DNA of 64,000 nucleotides from Lytechinus pictus (Eukaryota; Echinodermata; Echinoidea; Temnopleuroida; Toxopneustidae). The notes beneath the pieces were generated by a model. It worked only from the letters and a program-made list of their open reading frames with translations. It was not told where the DNA came from and did not search any database. Position numbers and translations under genes: made by a program. This document shows positions 12,166 through 24,523 of the stretch, piece after piece. The stretch is taken from assembly GCF_037042905.1 (NCBI RefSeq), contig NC_087249.1:50312901-50376900 (forward strand). The letters are read 5' to 3'. Numbering within the stretch: position 1 is the first letter of the stretch; each line of letters opens with the position of its first letter.

Positions 12166-12835
12166 ACAAATCCCCAAGTAAAGGGGAAAAATATGTCATA
12201 TACACATAAATATCATATATAGCCTGAAAGAGTCTGTTCTCCTAAAAAAATTGATACCTTATTTATGTGGTATGTGTTAACGCTTGGATGACCAGCAAGT
12301 ATTCTTTGCAATGATGTAAATTTTAATTTGCGCCAAAGTAAGGCATGACTGCAATGAATGAATCCAGACTTCAGTTATGTCATAATCCTACATCGGTTGC
12401 ATTAATTGTATATATGAACTGTACAGGCTTTGTATTGCTTCGTCTCATTTAAGTCTGGTTGAAAGTAAAAGCGCAATCGATCCAACGACAACACAACATA
12501 ATATCCATTTCAAAACAACTTTCAATGATTTTCATTATTATTGCTTATAAACACTTTTTGGTAACAGTTCTCAAGTTAATTTCATTGAAAGGGGGATTGA
12601 AAATATGTTTACTAACTCATATAGGAGACCATTGGCATCTGGATTCATTCATTGCAGTCATGCTTTACTTTGGCGCAAGTAAAAAATAACATCACTGCAA
12701 AGAATACCTACCTATTATGCAAGCATTATAGCACATACCATGTAAATATGGTATCGAAGTGTTTGGGATATTCTTTCCAGCCATATTATGGTTATGCGTT
12801 CATGACATATTTCCCCCCTTAAAATGGGGATTTGT
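12166..12835. mobile_element. 670-bp foldback element (MITE)
   Basis: The outer ends are inverted (ACAAATCCCC at 12166; GGGGATTTGT ending 12835). The inner arms stay complementary: ATTCTTTGCAATGATG near 12301 matches the complement of CATCACTGCAAAGAAT near 12692, and TGCAATGAATGAATCCAGA near 12351 matches the complement near 12640. Arms of over 200 bp surround a single-copy centre. It is non-coding; the superfamily is unknown. Confidence 0.8.
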
Positions 12836-15404
12836 GAAGTGTCAAGGTTTTTTGACTCACACGGTATAATGCCGTGCGTCAAAAGGAAACCGGAATTCTG
12901 TGTAATTTTTTGCCCATCATAATTATAAATTTGCTTCATGACATGTACATCAGTAAAAAGATACACCTCCCCTCTTTAATTTGGAGCCCATCTTAATGTT
13001 TATAGTGCACGCATGACTGAGTTAGAACAATTGAAAGTGGTAGTAGCAAATTTCCATTTGCACGAGCAAATTACGAATTTGAGTGAGTTTTTCTGGCTTT
13101 TACTGCTTATGTATTTAGAAGACGAAGTTCATAACTTTAATATTCATCTTTTTTCATCTTTCATATTGTAGTATCTTGAATGTAGTCAATCTTGAAAGTG
13201 TTCTGCTGCCCTCTAGTAGCGAGAGACTTACCGATGATGTCGGATTAAAATCCCACTGCATTACCACACGAATAAACCATGTAACACAGACTGATTCTGT
13301 CAATTATATATGTTCAGTAAATACAGACATCGTAAGACTATGCTTGATTTCTACCTATTGGAAGGATCATTAAAAAACGAGCATTTCCAACAAAGCAGCA
13401 GACAATGGGCTACCGGTAAATCCGCAGTAAGTGTGATTTATGGTTGGGTTGAATTTTTTATGCTTGAATTCTTTTTGTAGAACTTGCTTGAAATGATGAG
13501 ATGAGGAAGGGGCAGTTGAATATTAGATGAGACGAGGTGACCCACTTAAAGGAAAACAAGAAAATGGCTTTCTCCCCTTCAATTGTAAAAAGTGATGTAG
13601 AAGTCTACCAGTCTACCCCTCTTCTGCTGGGCCCTGCCCACTCATTTTTCAAACATAATTATGCTGCCGCCCCTGTGAAATGTAGCGTCGAATGAAACGA
13701 CTAGTAAAGAAGTTTGAGATAAAATTTATCAAAATTATTACCAACTGTTGTAACATTGATTTCTCTCATAGCCAAAGACTCTAGTCCGCAACAATTAAGG
13801 CTTTCCTTTCCCGGTCCGAACAGCATTCCCCGTTAGCCTATGGCTATTGTCTGTTGCTATGTTGGGGAAAACGAAGTGCTTGTTTTTCAAAGATTCGTCG
13901 AACAGGTAGAAATCGAGCATGTTTTCATGCAACTTATTCTCGACCAAGCTTCATTCATATTAAACGTACAAGGTCTCATACAAAGGGGAAAAGGTGGATA
14001 TTTAAGTTATTGAACTTGTTTTCCGATTAGACAGCAGTAAAATTAAGCCAGCAAAAGTCACTCACCACTTCTAAAACTCGGTCATGTATGCATTATGAAC
14101 GTGGAAATTGGTCTCAAATGAAAGAAGAGAGGTATATCTTTCCATTCATGTACATTTCATGAAGAAAATTTATGATCATAATAGGAAAAATGTACATTGA
14201 ATCACGGTTTACTTTTTTCTGGGACGCACTGTATATTTTTTTAACTTGGCTAACACACAGTAACAACACAGAGGACAGTATACATTTGGTTTGAAGATTG
14301 CTTGCGGGGCGAGTTGTTCATACCTTATTATCCCCCCCCCCCCCCAATTTTCGTAAGAAAATACATGTTTCAACAACAAACATGTCCTTGAATTTCCTTG
14401 AATGTTGAGAAACTATAACTCGAAGTAACTTTAAAAAATAGACAATATATCTTTAAAAGACTGTTTGAAATGTAATCGTATGTAGCTTACGACGACTTTT
14501 GAAACATGCGCACCGATCAATGTCACAAAATTACATGGCAAAACGAGCGAATGTCGACTCGTCACTCAAGAAGGGGGAGGGGCGGGGGCTTTGTGCACTG
14601 GATCCCGAAAGTTATAATATCAAGGGAAAAACAAAACAAACATACAGAAAGAGAAAAGGAAAAAAAAAGGAAAGTGGAAGAGGGATAATATTTGTTGGAT
14701 ATTATAATTATGAAAATCTATCATAAAATTAGTAGATTTTCATTAAAAAAACTCAAAATTGTTGATAGCTCGCTTATTTTTCATAAATTTTACCCTGTAC
14801 ATTTTGTTTTGCCTCTTATTTCTCTTCTTGTTTTTATTGGGGGGAGGTACGCCATGGTGAATATTAGCTACTAAATTCGTTATAAGTTAATCAGTCGTAT
14901 GTAAAAAATGTCGATGCAAATTGCTAATGTCAAATAAGAGAGTAAAAAAAATAAAATAAAGAGTCAAATTAACACAACTTAAGTTCCAAAACCAACATAA
15001 TTTATTTCAGATAAGGCTTTGTAGTAAACATATAAGCCTAGACTAGGGGCAAAAGATATTGGATTATAAATTGTTGGGAGGACAAGCAACAATTTAGCCG
15101 AATCTAAATACACAAAACCAATATCCATGTTGGGGAAAGTTTACAAGTGATTGATCAATTCACACTAAAGCAAATGAATTTTACATGTTGATGCAACAAT
15201 CAATCAATTTCAAATTTGCAATGCATTTTGGGACCTAAAATTGACTCGCAATCAATTGAAAGTTCTTTGTAAGACACCATTAGATTCTTGTAAACTTGCC
15301 CTTTCGGTAACTACCATGGAATCCTTTAATTTGAATGACTTCTGAGCGGCTTTGAGTAACTCATACCGTACTATAATCTTTATTTACACACTATAATATA
15401 TCAT
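12836..15404. other. Unannotated stretch
   Basis: A C-run (about 14331-14346) and A-rich stretches are present. 15285-15350 (starting GATTCTTGTAAACTTGCC) resembles 46918-46983, so it is a dispersed repeat. No exon is recognised. Confidence 0.45.
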
Positions 15405-16845
15405 AATAAGATGCAATATGATTCAATTTCTCACGAACTTAATATTTTTATCAACTTTCAGTTTGGCTTTCGTAAAAAAACACTCAACAGTTCATGCGAT
15501 GATGTTATTAATTGATAAAGATACCAAGGCGATTGATAGGAAATCCCATCTCGCTGCTATTTTTCTGGACTTCTCTAAGGCCTTTGACAAGACCAACCAT
15601 GAAATACGGTTATACAAACTTTCTCATTATCATGAGGGGTTCGTGGAAAGACCTTGGAGTGGTTCAGTTAACTTATTAACAGAATTCAATTTGTAGTAAT
15701 AATAATTCTGAATCTGAAACTTAACGTATTGTTTGTGGTGTGCCTCATGGTTCCCTTTTGGGGCCATTGCTATTAATTTCATACATCAATGATTTTCAAA
15801 GACTCTTTATTATCATTTCCTCTTTCCGCAGATGATACTAGCCTTTTCACACACAACAATCCCCATATTCTCCTTAAAAGGCTAAATGTTGAATTATGCT
15901 CTGTGTTCGATTGGACATAAGCTAATAAATTATCGCTAAAATTAAAAATAAGACAAATGATATAGTCTTCATCACTTCATTACACCCTTTGCCAGGTCTT
16001 GTCTTAATGTATGGTAATGTTTTAGAACAAATAGAATCTACAAATTCCTTGATATCTTTATTGATTGTAAATTGTCCTGGAAAGTTCTTGCTCTCATGAA
16101 ATCTCGGAGTTATCAATAAATTTAGACCACATTTTCTGCATCATATTTTGAAACTATTGTATTCTACTTTATGCCTCTAAGACAAAACTTGAAACCATAC
16201 TTAAAATTTTCACTTTCTTGCTAAAACTAATCCACTTATTTTATTCAAACCAGTTATTAAAAGTGACCGATTTATATTATTACTTAGTTGGTATATTTAT
16301 GTACTACAAATGATTTACCTAGCGTATATTTTCTGGTTTCTTCAAAATCAAGAAATCTATTCCTACCCGATTCAACAAGTCCATGATTTTCATATTTCCC
16401 AAGTTCGTACTGTTCTTGCACTCAAAACATTTACTTATACTGGGCCTTCCTTTTGGAACAATTTAGACAGCAACATAATTTAATCGCCCTCAATGTATTC
16501 TTTTAAACGTAGACTGAAAAAGTTTTTTTTACAATCGTATGCTTGTATGTACTGTAGGTAATCGTTTGACTCGAGTGACTATATCATGTAGACCTCTATA
16601 ATTATTATAATGCATTTATATTTCTTCATTTTGATTCATCTGTCTTCATTGCGTTAGGACTTTTTATTCATTTTTTTTCTGGGAACCTATTATTACGAGC
16701 TATGCCTTTTTATGGTTTCCTCATATTTCACGTTACTCGATTCAATTACTTTGTTAAACAGTGAATGCAATTATTTTCATTATGTTCTAATTTGTTCAAG
16801 ATTTATTTTGGCGTGGATTGTGAAACAATAAATCAAATCATATCC
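15405..16845 (+). pseudogene. Decayed CR1/Jockey-group LINE (reverse transcriptase remnant)
   Basis: Fragments of one reverse transcriptase appear in order but in shifting frames. They are a KKHSTVHAM block then FLDFSKAFDKTNHE (about 15470-15605), CGVPHGSLLGPLL (about 15738), a degraded SADDTSLF in place of FADD (about 15830) and a C-terminal GPSFWNN block (about 16440). Several stops and indels break it. The 3' end at about 16845 carries the ATAAATCAAATCA tail also seen in the intact LINE, so the two are related. The protein sequence differs well beyond simple decay, so they are probably sister families. It is 5'-truncated, as is usual for LINE copies. Confidence 0.85.
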
Positions 16846-19101
16846 ATAATTTGACTGGTCGATATTCACAGCTGAACTGAATTATTTAAGCCCCTAGCGT
16901 TTTGTTTGTTTTTACACTTGATATCAACCGTATTGCATATAATAAAGAATGAAATTTGTTGTAATTATATTACAATTTATACAGATTCTACAATGCCTAG
17001 ATCGATTTCACACATTGATATTTGGCTGATAAAGGCTGCACCAATCTGTTTCTTTGGATGTAAATTCCCTACAAATTTTAAAATCATCTTAAAATATTCC
17101 AGAAAATGTGACATTATACAGTAGTCCTATTGCTAGCATCAATATAAACAAAATATGACTGATGATATTATTTGCAGCAAGAGATTTACCACAGGGAAGT
17201 GTGTCGCTAAAGCTTTTGGCTAGCATTATAGTAAGGTTGGAACTCTCTGCAATATCTTCCCTTATTTCCTCTACAAGTAATTCTATGGTGAATCTCGTTC
17301 GACCAGCCCCATTTTCACCCCAACAGGTGTAAAGACCAGTGGTTTTGGGGGTAACATTAGCGATTAGAAGAGAGTTATGGGGAAGAACAGAAACTCCATC
17401 AGGTAGAGTGGCTTTGGAGACCTGTAGCTCTTGAGACATGAATGACCAATAAGTGATGTTGGATGCTATAATTGGACAAGGTAACTCGACCATTTGATCA
17501 CCAACGAACGAAAGCAGAATTCGATGTGGAGGATTGCAAAGCTGTGGCCGACAAGTGAAATTGTCTCTGGCAGCCAGTTCGGTCACAGAAAAGTTCTCAA
17601 AAGTTGCAGGTTCATCGCATTTGATTAATTTGTTATGGGGGTTTAAAGCTAAAATAGTTTCGACAAGGTTACAACCACACGACCAGGGGTTACTTTGCAA
17701 GTCTATTGTTATCAGCTTTAAAGGGAAGGTCGGATACCCCGAATTAAGATTTGTGAGTTGGTTGCCCTGAAGACGCAACTCCACCATGAACGTCTGATGT
17801 CGTAAGGATCCTAATTCAAAGGAAACAATATTGTTGAAACTCAGATCTGCTAACCAATATTGATGATGCGTGTCGAACGAATCTTTAGATATGCTTTTGA
17901 TTTTATTTTCTGAGAGATGGAGACTATATGCCATGCTGTTTTTCGGTAAACAGTATTTGGGGATTGTGGTAAAGGTATTCTTTGACAAATCGAGAGATCT
18001 CAAATTTTTTATGGACAATTTTCGACAGAAATTCCCAAGATTAAGTGAGGAAATATTTAATGTAAACAGATTTGGGAATTCCACAGCTGCGCCTTCTTCA
18101 ATACTTGAATTTCTTACAAAGTACTTTTTAAAGGCCAAATTGTTATGAAGATTCAGATGTCGTAAAGTTTGCATATCCTCAAATGCCTCTATGGCTGGCT
18201 GTCCGGTCATGTTTGAATATGGTATGCAAGAAAAATCTGGACTCAATGGGCCTTGTAGTGCTAAGAACATTTGATTTGGAATGTGTGTCAGTGGATTTCC
18301 ACCAAGGCGAAGGTATGATAGCTTTCGAATGTTTGAAAACAAACCAGACGCAAAATGCACCAGATGGTTTCTCTCTAGACTCATGAAATAAACTCTCACT
18401 AGACCAATGAAAGCTAAAGGACGTATATCAACTATGTGGTTATCACTTAAATCAATAATCAGGAGGGAAGATGCCGATATGAACGTAAAGTTTGGTATGG
18501 AAACTATCTGGTTCTCGTTCAAGTATAGTCCAACCAAATCAGGCGAAATCCTAACCTGATTAAAGCTTGTCAAGCTATTGTTGCAAGCTTTTATATTGTT
18601 CCCTAATAACACACTTGAATTGGAAGATCCAATAACATTGTTGTTAGTATTTAAATGTAATCCCGGGGTGGAAATAATTTCTGTAATTCTATTATGTTCT
18701 ACGTCCACAAATAGTAGTGTTCCTTCTTCAATTAGATAATTTAGATTTAAATGAGTTAACAGATTGTGACTGATGTCGAGAAGTTGAAGAGAAGTCAAGC
18801 TGAGAGAATCGATCTCAACTATGAGATTAAAGCCTAAATCCAGGATCATGAGATTGACCAAACCTGAGAAATCTTGATCATCAATCGCCTTGAGTCTGTT
18901 GTGACTTACATTCAACTTCTTGAGTGAAGTAATAGAATCAAGGAAACCGAGACAAGATATTTCATTCCTGGCAAGGTTTAAATCGGCAAGCCTAGTCAAG
19001 GATTTGAAGCTTGAATTTTCTATCGCGTGAAGAATATTACCTGACAAGTCTAACTTTTCCAGTTTCGGCATTGCTGTGAAGTTCGAAAGCACAGACAATT
19101 T

Positions 19102-19109
19102 ATTGATTG
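19102..19109 (-). other. 4-bp tandem duplication causing the LRR-Ig frameshift
   Basis: Plus-strand ATTGATTG (CAATCAAT on the coding strand). The upstream frame runs ...YLYLNNNQ then stop, while the downstream frame starts with KLSVLSNF. Deleting one 4-bp unit joins them with the exact LRR spacing, which argues for a recent duplication event. Confidence 0.8.
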
Positions 19110-19795
19110 TTATTCAGGTAGAGATACTGGAGTTTTGAGGAACCTCTAAGGTTGTTATCATCCCATGCAGTTAAGGAGTTGTGACCGAGGAGTAAAGTTC
19201 TTAAGTTGGTCAGGTTTTGAAAGCTCGTTACATTTGAAATGCGATTCCTCAACAAGTTGATATGAGAGACATTTTCATGACCCCAAACGTCAAATTGTAC
19301 ATTCGTGAGCTGATTGTGGCTGGCATATAAAAAACGCAATGCAGGGAAATATTTGATCGAAATAGTTTGCAGATTATTTTGATCAACATTGAGAATGTTT
19401 AAATCTGAGTGGCTTCCACCATATAATGCGTCTAATGATAACATGCTGTTGGAGGCAAGAATGAAACTATATGGTGCATTGAAAAAAAATTCATTTGAAA
19501 TTTGAATGATTCTATTGGCTTTTAAATTGATGGTTTGTATATTTGGAATGTTGGTAAAAGCTGGTCCTCCTATAAATCTGATCCGGTTTTCTTCCAAGTC
19601 GATGAGCTTTACACGTGACATGTTACGAAAGCACGTGACCTCTGAAACTCGATTACCCATTAGGAGGATATTTTCAACATTAGGAAGGTGAGTAAATATG
19701 GTTTCACTGATGCTCCTGATGTAGTTGAATTCAAGCGAGAGCGTCTTAAGATTTTTCATCGTTTGCAGTCTGTCCAGGTATTCAATGTTATGGTA

Positions 19796-19798
19796 CTA
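19796..19798 (-). other. In-frame TAG inside the LRR array
   Basis: The coding-strand reading is SNLDV, TAG, YHNIEYLDRLQ. The Leu spacing on both sides is that of one repeat, so a single base change explains the stop. Confidence 0.85.
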
Positions 19799-20430
19799 AA
19801 CATCCAAGTTTGATACGTATTCTGGGTACATAAACATGTCGTTTGAAAGGTCCTTGATAGCGTTCAAGTCTAAATTTAAATATAATAGTCTAAATGGAAT
19901 TTTAGGTGTATTCTGGAGTTTGTTGAATCCCAATTGAAGCGATGAAATACGTTTTATGGTAGGATCACCAACGGTATGTTGTTGCCACCCTTCTAAAGAA
20001 TTCCTGAAGACTGATATCATCTGAAGGGCGTTTAAGGAACCAAGGAAAGGTAAGCTCTGAAGGAAGTTTGAATCAAGTTCGATGAATTCCAGTCGTGTTG
20101 CATCCTCAAACACTCCCTTTTCGATAAAGCGGATACGGTTGTTGGCTAGAAGAAGCTTCTTCATTCGGTTGTGACATGAGAAAAATTCTCTCTTTAGTGT
20201 CGCGATAGAGTTCCTCTGCAAGTTAAGGACGCCAGCATCGCACGGGAGACCTTGTGGAATACCATTAAGGTCTCGGCCTGTGCATGCGATATCAACCGTA
20301 GAAGTCCTTCTCTCACATACACAAATATTCAAACATTGCGAATTACTTCTTCCCCCTAACAGGAACAAAAGATATAGGAGCAGAAACATCCTCATTGTGT
20401 TTATGGGTTCATTTAAGTCAATTAAAAAAA

Positions 20431-20833
20431 TAGATCACCCGTCACTGTGAAAATGAGGACGAAGCAGCCGTCTTGTCTACAAACAATTCAGTTTACCCTC
20501 ATCGATTTGTTTTTATCCGTCATCCCTTCCAAGAAATGAGATGAAATGAAGCCATACATCGAGAAAATTCCTCTTGGGTTATGTCAACGCACTTTCTTGG
20601 TTAAAGAGGGGTGTGCAACTCAACTATCATAATAGATCACCCGTCACTGTGAAAATGAGGACGAAGCAGCCGTCTTGTCTACAAACAATTCAGTTTACCC
20701 TCATCGATTTGTTTTTATCCGTCATCCCTTCCAAGAAATGAGATGAAATGAAGCCATACATCGAGAAAATTCCTCTTGGGTTATGTCAACGCACTTTCTT
20801 GGTTAAAGAGGGGTGTGCAACTCAACTATCATA
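20431..20833. repeat. Exact 202-bp tandem duplication upstream of the LRR-Ig gene
   Basis: The block starting TAGATCACCCGTCACTG at 20431 repeats at 20633 with no difference that I can find by eye, up to about 20833. It starts only 36 bp upstream of the minus-strand ATG, so it covers the expected 5' UTR and promoter. It is either a recent duplication or an assembly artefact. Confidence 0.9.
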
Positions 20834-21297
20834 TCTGTAGCCTCACTGTGGATGACATAATAGTTCTTTTTAATAATTCTCTGATGAACTGCATTTCAAG
20901 TATTCTGTAGACGAGGATCCTAACCACGACAACATAAAAGGCATCAATTTTTTATGTTGAGTCTTCCTTTCATATAACCAATGACTCTGTGCGATTCATC
21001 AATGGGTTATACTAATTACAAAGATTATGAACCAGTCATCCCCCAAGGGACTTCTTTTGTTTAATAAAATGCGTGGTCGTACCCGTCAACGGATGGAAGG
21101 GAAATTAATATCCTTCCTTGTATATAATCCGCTTTGTTATACCTCAATCACGGGAAATAAGATGCGTTTCATATTCCCTTCAAATGAACAGAAATAATGA
21201 ACTGTCATGGCCAGCAGCAAGGCAGATCCATATACCCAAAAACAACAATAAGCGCAAGAAAATGTTGCTGTCTCCCTGTCCATCAGGAACGCTACCA
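20834..21297. other. Nothing recognised
   Basis: Ordinary AT-rich DNA upstream of the LRR-Ig gene. No exon, RNA gene or family repeat is seen. Confidence 0.4.
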
Positions 21298-21457
21298 GGG
21301 GCCCATTTCATAAAGACTAACAACCATTGTAATTTTGCTATTTGTTCAGTCATGTTAAAATCTTGATTGTGATTGGCTGCTGAACCTTAATGCCTTGGTA
21401 TTTGCCATAAATGACAAAGTTATGATAGTTTTTATGAACGCTTTATGAAATGGGCCC
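21298..21457. mobile_element. 160-bp MITE with GGGCCCATTTCATAAAG ends
   Basis: The terminal inverted repeats are exact over 17 bp: GGGCCCATTTCATAAAG at 21298 and its complement ending at 21457. It is non-coding. A look-alike with GGGTGTTTCATAAAGC ends lies at 32039-32203. Confidence 0.85.
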
Positions 21458-22167
21458 AGGTCACCCTTTGGGCCCCTGGATCTTAAAGACTTGTTTAAAT
21501 AACAGGGGTAGGTCCGTTTATAGCCAACAATTTTTTCGGGGGGGGGGTTGAATTATCTAAAGTGGTCCTGTCTAGTTTATCATCAGGCAAGTACCTATAA
21601 ATCAGTTCCGTTACTTTCAGGGCGGATCCATCTTTCGCCATTACTCTGCCTCCTTTCACACCCTTTCCCTGTTTAGCAGCTTCACTCTCTTGCTTTACCC
21701 AGAACACCCCATCCCCCCAAAAAAATGATAATGATGATAATAAATAGATGAATACAACATATGAATAAATGAAATAAAATAGAATAAAATGAAAAATAAA
21801 ATAGAATAAGATAATAATGAATAAATGAAAAAAATAAGTACCAAAATTTTTAAAAATAAATATATATAAATAAAAAACTATAAAAAATCATGTGTACTGG
21901 TTAGTCCACTCCCTTTCTTTTCGTATATAAATATTTTCAGCCCGGACCATCCCTTAACTGACCAAAATTTTCACATATCACACCTATAAAGCTGAAAACT
22001 TTCAAGATAATTTAACTGGTGTTTATAGTGTTGATTGGCCAAGCCCCTAGTTATCATTCAGAATTGCTTCCTTGAAAATTCCATCAACCTCAAACAACCT
22101 GCGAAGTGCTATTGAAAAAACGGTTGATTCCTTTTGAAAATAACATACTCTAATATAGGTAACTATT
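21458..22167. other. Low-complexity stretch
   Basis: A G-run lies near 21537-21547 and AAT/AAAT-rich simple sequence at 21715-21890. No gene is seen. Confidence 0.45.
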
Positions 22168-22285
22168 GGAGACTGTGCATTTAGCTACGTAGCTCCAAAA
22201 CTATGGAACCAACTTCCCCTTAAATTTGGACTGCCCCAATCTATACCTGCTTTCAAAACGTAATCGAAGACACATCTGTGTAGGG
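22168..22285 (+). pseudogene. C-terminal fragment of a LINE ORF2
   Basis: Translation gives GDCAFSYVAPKLWNQLP, then ...SIPAFKT, a stop, SKTHLC. This is the familiar end motif of CR1-like reverse transcriptase proteins, in which an AP-x-LWN-x-LP block precedes a terminal FK...K-x-L segment. A TAA interrupts it. Only this end is recognisable here. Confidence 0.65.
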
Positions 22286-23223
22286 AAGTTGATCATCATT
22301 TTTAGCGTTTAGTATAATTAGTATGACAAGAGTAACCAAAGCGCATTAAAGTTTATCTAAATATACTTTCATTGTTTCCAGGAAAACAATTAGAGCACTT
22401 TTTTGAGGGGGGGGGGGGGGGTATTTCTAGAAACAAACAGTGATTTTCAACTGACTATTAAGCTTCTAATATCCTTGCATGTGTTCGTGAATTTCTATGT
22501 AAAATCATTAAATTGCTGAGGCTATTACATCATGGACCCACCTACATGTACTATTATACACTACTGTATATAAACCTTGGCATATTGACTCATATTGCTA
22601 AACACTGTAACCTAACTGTAGGCATAACTACAATGAAATAAAAACAAACAGAATGTAGCCACCGAAAATAATAATTAAAAAATTGCCTGGTTTCATCATA
22701 TACATGTATATCAATATTTTCTCTTTAACTTTCTTCTGGCTAAAATGCTATAACAAAATTATCTAAATTGTAGACTATTGTGAAATAAAAACAAAACAAA
22801 TTGTAGTTGGCATTTTTACACACTGTCAAAATTTATACCACAATATAAGAGGCCAATAAAATGGAGTCTACTAGACGTTGATATTGGCCCACCATGAACC
22901 AAATAATGCCAAAGTTACATGTGGTTTGTGGAGATTTCTCGTCACGCTTCACCGAAAGAAATATGGTATCCAAAACACTGAAATCCACCAAAAAAAACCA
23001 CGTCACACTTACAGAAGTCTATTATTTCTATTATAAAGTTTCATGAATGACAACATTCTAAACATCAAGAGAAGTGTGCACACTGACAAAAATTATGTAT
23101 TTTGCAACAAAATCAACCTGAAAAAAAAATCACATCAGCGGTTCCATGATATTTGCTCCGATCTAAATTCCAAATACTTATCGAACCCCATTGCAACCCC
23201 AACCCTACATCTTAGATGAAATT
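22286..23223. other. Nothing recognised
   Basis: It holds a G-run near 22407-22421 and AT-rich DNA. No gene, RNA or clear repeat is seen. Confidence 0.4.
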
Positions 23224-24019
23224 GGGAAATGGATTCAAGATGGCTGACAGTTTGCTACGCCCAAGGGCCCACATGCTGAAAGTGGGAGACATGACCTGCA
23301 AGGATACTATGAGAAACTGCTCTGACAAGGCGATGTGAGCTGTGAGGGGTATCATACGAGACAGGGCTTAATACGCAGTGACGAGGGTCACGGATATCAG
23401 GGGCTCATGTCATCAGAGGAATGAAGATATCTACAGTAGATGGCAAGTTGTAGGATGGTGCACTGATACCAGTAGGTGGAAGGTACTCTGGTCAGGCATC
23501 ATTATATCTGAGAAATGGTACATCTAGGTGGGTATCAAAGGCTATTTTCATCAGAAGTATGGAGATATCTACAGTAGATGGCAAGTTGTTTGATGGTGCA
23601 CTGACATCAGCAGGTAGATGGTGGTCTAATGAGGCATCCACATCTCTTGGAGATGGTACATTTAGGTGGGTATCAAAGGTTATTTTCATCAGAGGGATGG
23701 AGACATCTACAGTAGATGACCATTTGTTGGATTGGGCACTGACACCAGCAGGTGGATGGTGGTCTGGTGAGGCATCCACATATATATGGGAAATGGAGTC
23801 AAGATGGCTGACAGTTTGGTACACCCAAGGACCCACATGCTAAAAGTGGGAGACATGACCTTCAACTGTTATGGGACACGATGGGAGCTGTGAGGGGCAT
23901 TATGAGACAGGGGTCAATACGCAGTGACTTATAGAGGGTCACGGATATCAGGGGGCTCTTATCATCAGAGGGATGGAGACATCTACAGTAGATGGCAAAT
24001 TGTTAGATAGGGCACTGAC
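23224..24019. repeat. Higher-order satellite, left part (138-bp unit plus spacer unit)
   Basis: Units beginning ATCAGAGGGATGGAGACATC recur at about 23412, 23550, 23688 and 23962, with a 138-bp step within a run. A different segment of about 190 bp (AAGATGGCTGACAGTTTG) precedes each run (23236 and 23806), giving a higher-order period near 570 bp. Since 138 is a multiple of three, open frames on either strand persist through the array (minus 23492-23836, plus 23559-23843). They are not evidence for a gene. Confidence 0.85.
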
Positions 24020-24226
24020 CATGGGCGGAAATCTGTCCCGAAAGGTAGGGGGGACAACAGGGGCGGATCCAGCCTTCGCCAATGGGGGGGGGGGGGGGGG
24101 TTTACAGCCATATGTTAATCCCCGATCGGCCGCTCGAAGATGATTTTTGTTTGTTTCATTGAAGGAGTATATAGTCCTCATGGCCACTTTTTAGCTTTAT
24201 TCTTATAATTCAACATAAATATATAC

Positions 24227-24492
24227 GGGTCGTGTGGTCCAGTGGGTAGAGCATTGGACTCATAATCGCAAGGTTGTGAGTTCGAATCCCAACTCTGCCA
24301 TTGTCTCCACTTTGATAAAAAGGCCCGAGAGTGATATCTGTCGTCTATAACGTCAGCCACTATGACTGATTAACCTAGACGTAAAATGTTTCATAGGTAA
24401 TTGGTTATATACCAGCTTGGCGTTTACCAGCAAAAATGCTGTCCTGCCGAGTTCCTACGGGAGTTACCATAAACAGAAACAGAAACAGAACA
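24227..24492 (+). mobile_element. tRNA-derived SINE with (ACAGAA)n tail
   Basis: The head resembles a tRNA: an A-box-like TGGTCCAGTGGGTAG, an anticodon-loop-like GACTCATAATC and a B-box AGTTCGAATCC. An unrelated body follows, then a short AAACAGAAACAGAA tail. The acceptor stem does not pair well, so it is not a functional tRNA. It is nested inside the hAT-like element. Confidence 0.8.
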
Positions 24493-24523
24493 GATATATA
24501 ATATCATAATCCTTATCTATATA

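Larger units (their letters stand above)
17089..20395 (-). pseudogene. LRR-Ig receptor-like gene, intronless, broken by a stop and a frameshift
   Basis: Read from 20395 downwards, the frame gives a signal peptide (MRMFLLLYLLFLLGG), a cysteine LRR cap (CLNICVCERR), roughly two dozen leucine-rich repeats, an LRR C-terminal cap (NPWSCGCNLVETILAL) and one Ig-like domain (Cys in VELPC, W in ITYW, TTGLYTC). It ends in a hydrophobic segment (ISHILFILMLAIGLLYNV) with only about eight residues after it, so it would be tail-less or GPI-anchored; there is no TIR domain. Two lesions break it. An in-frame TAG at 19796-19798 falls inside a repeat, and the same frame continues directly. A tandem ATTG duplication at 19102-19109 (plus-strand sequence) shifts the frame by 4 bp; removing one copy restores a canonical LRR (LNNNKLSVL). 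Such genes are common in echinoderms and suit cell-surface recognition. It may be a young pseudogene, a null allele or contain assembly errors. Confidence 0.85.

Noticed and set aside
17089-20395. Toll-like receptor
   Set aside because: There is no TIR domain. It has an Ig domain after the LRR cap and ends right after the hydrophobic segment.
23492-23843. Repetitive protein on either strand of the satellite
   Set aside because: A 138-bp step keeps any open frame open; both strands are open, so openness is not evidence.
24227-24300. tRNA-like sequence as a genuine tRNA gene
   Set aside because: The acceptor and T stems do not pair well, and it is followed by a SINE body and a short-repeat tail.
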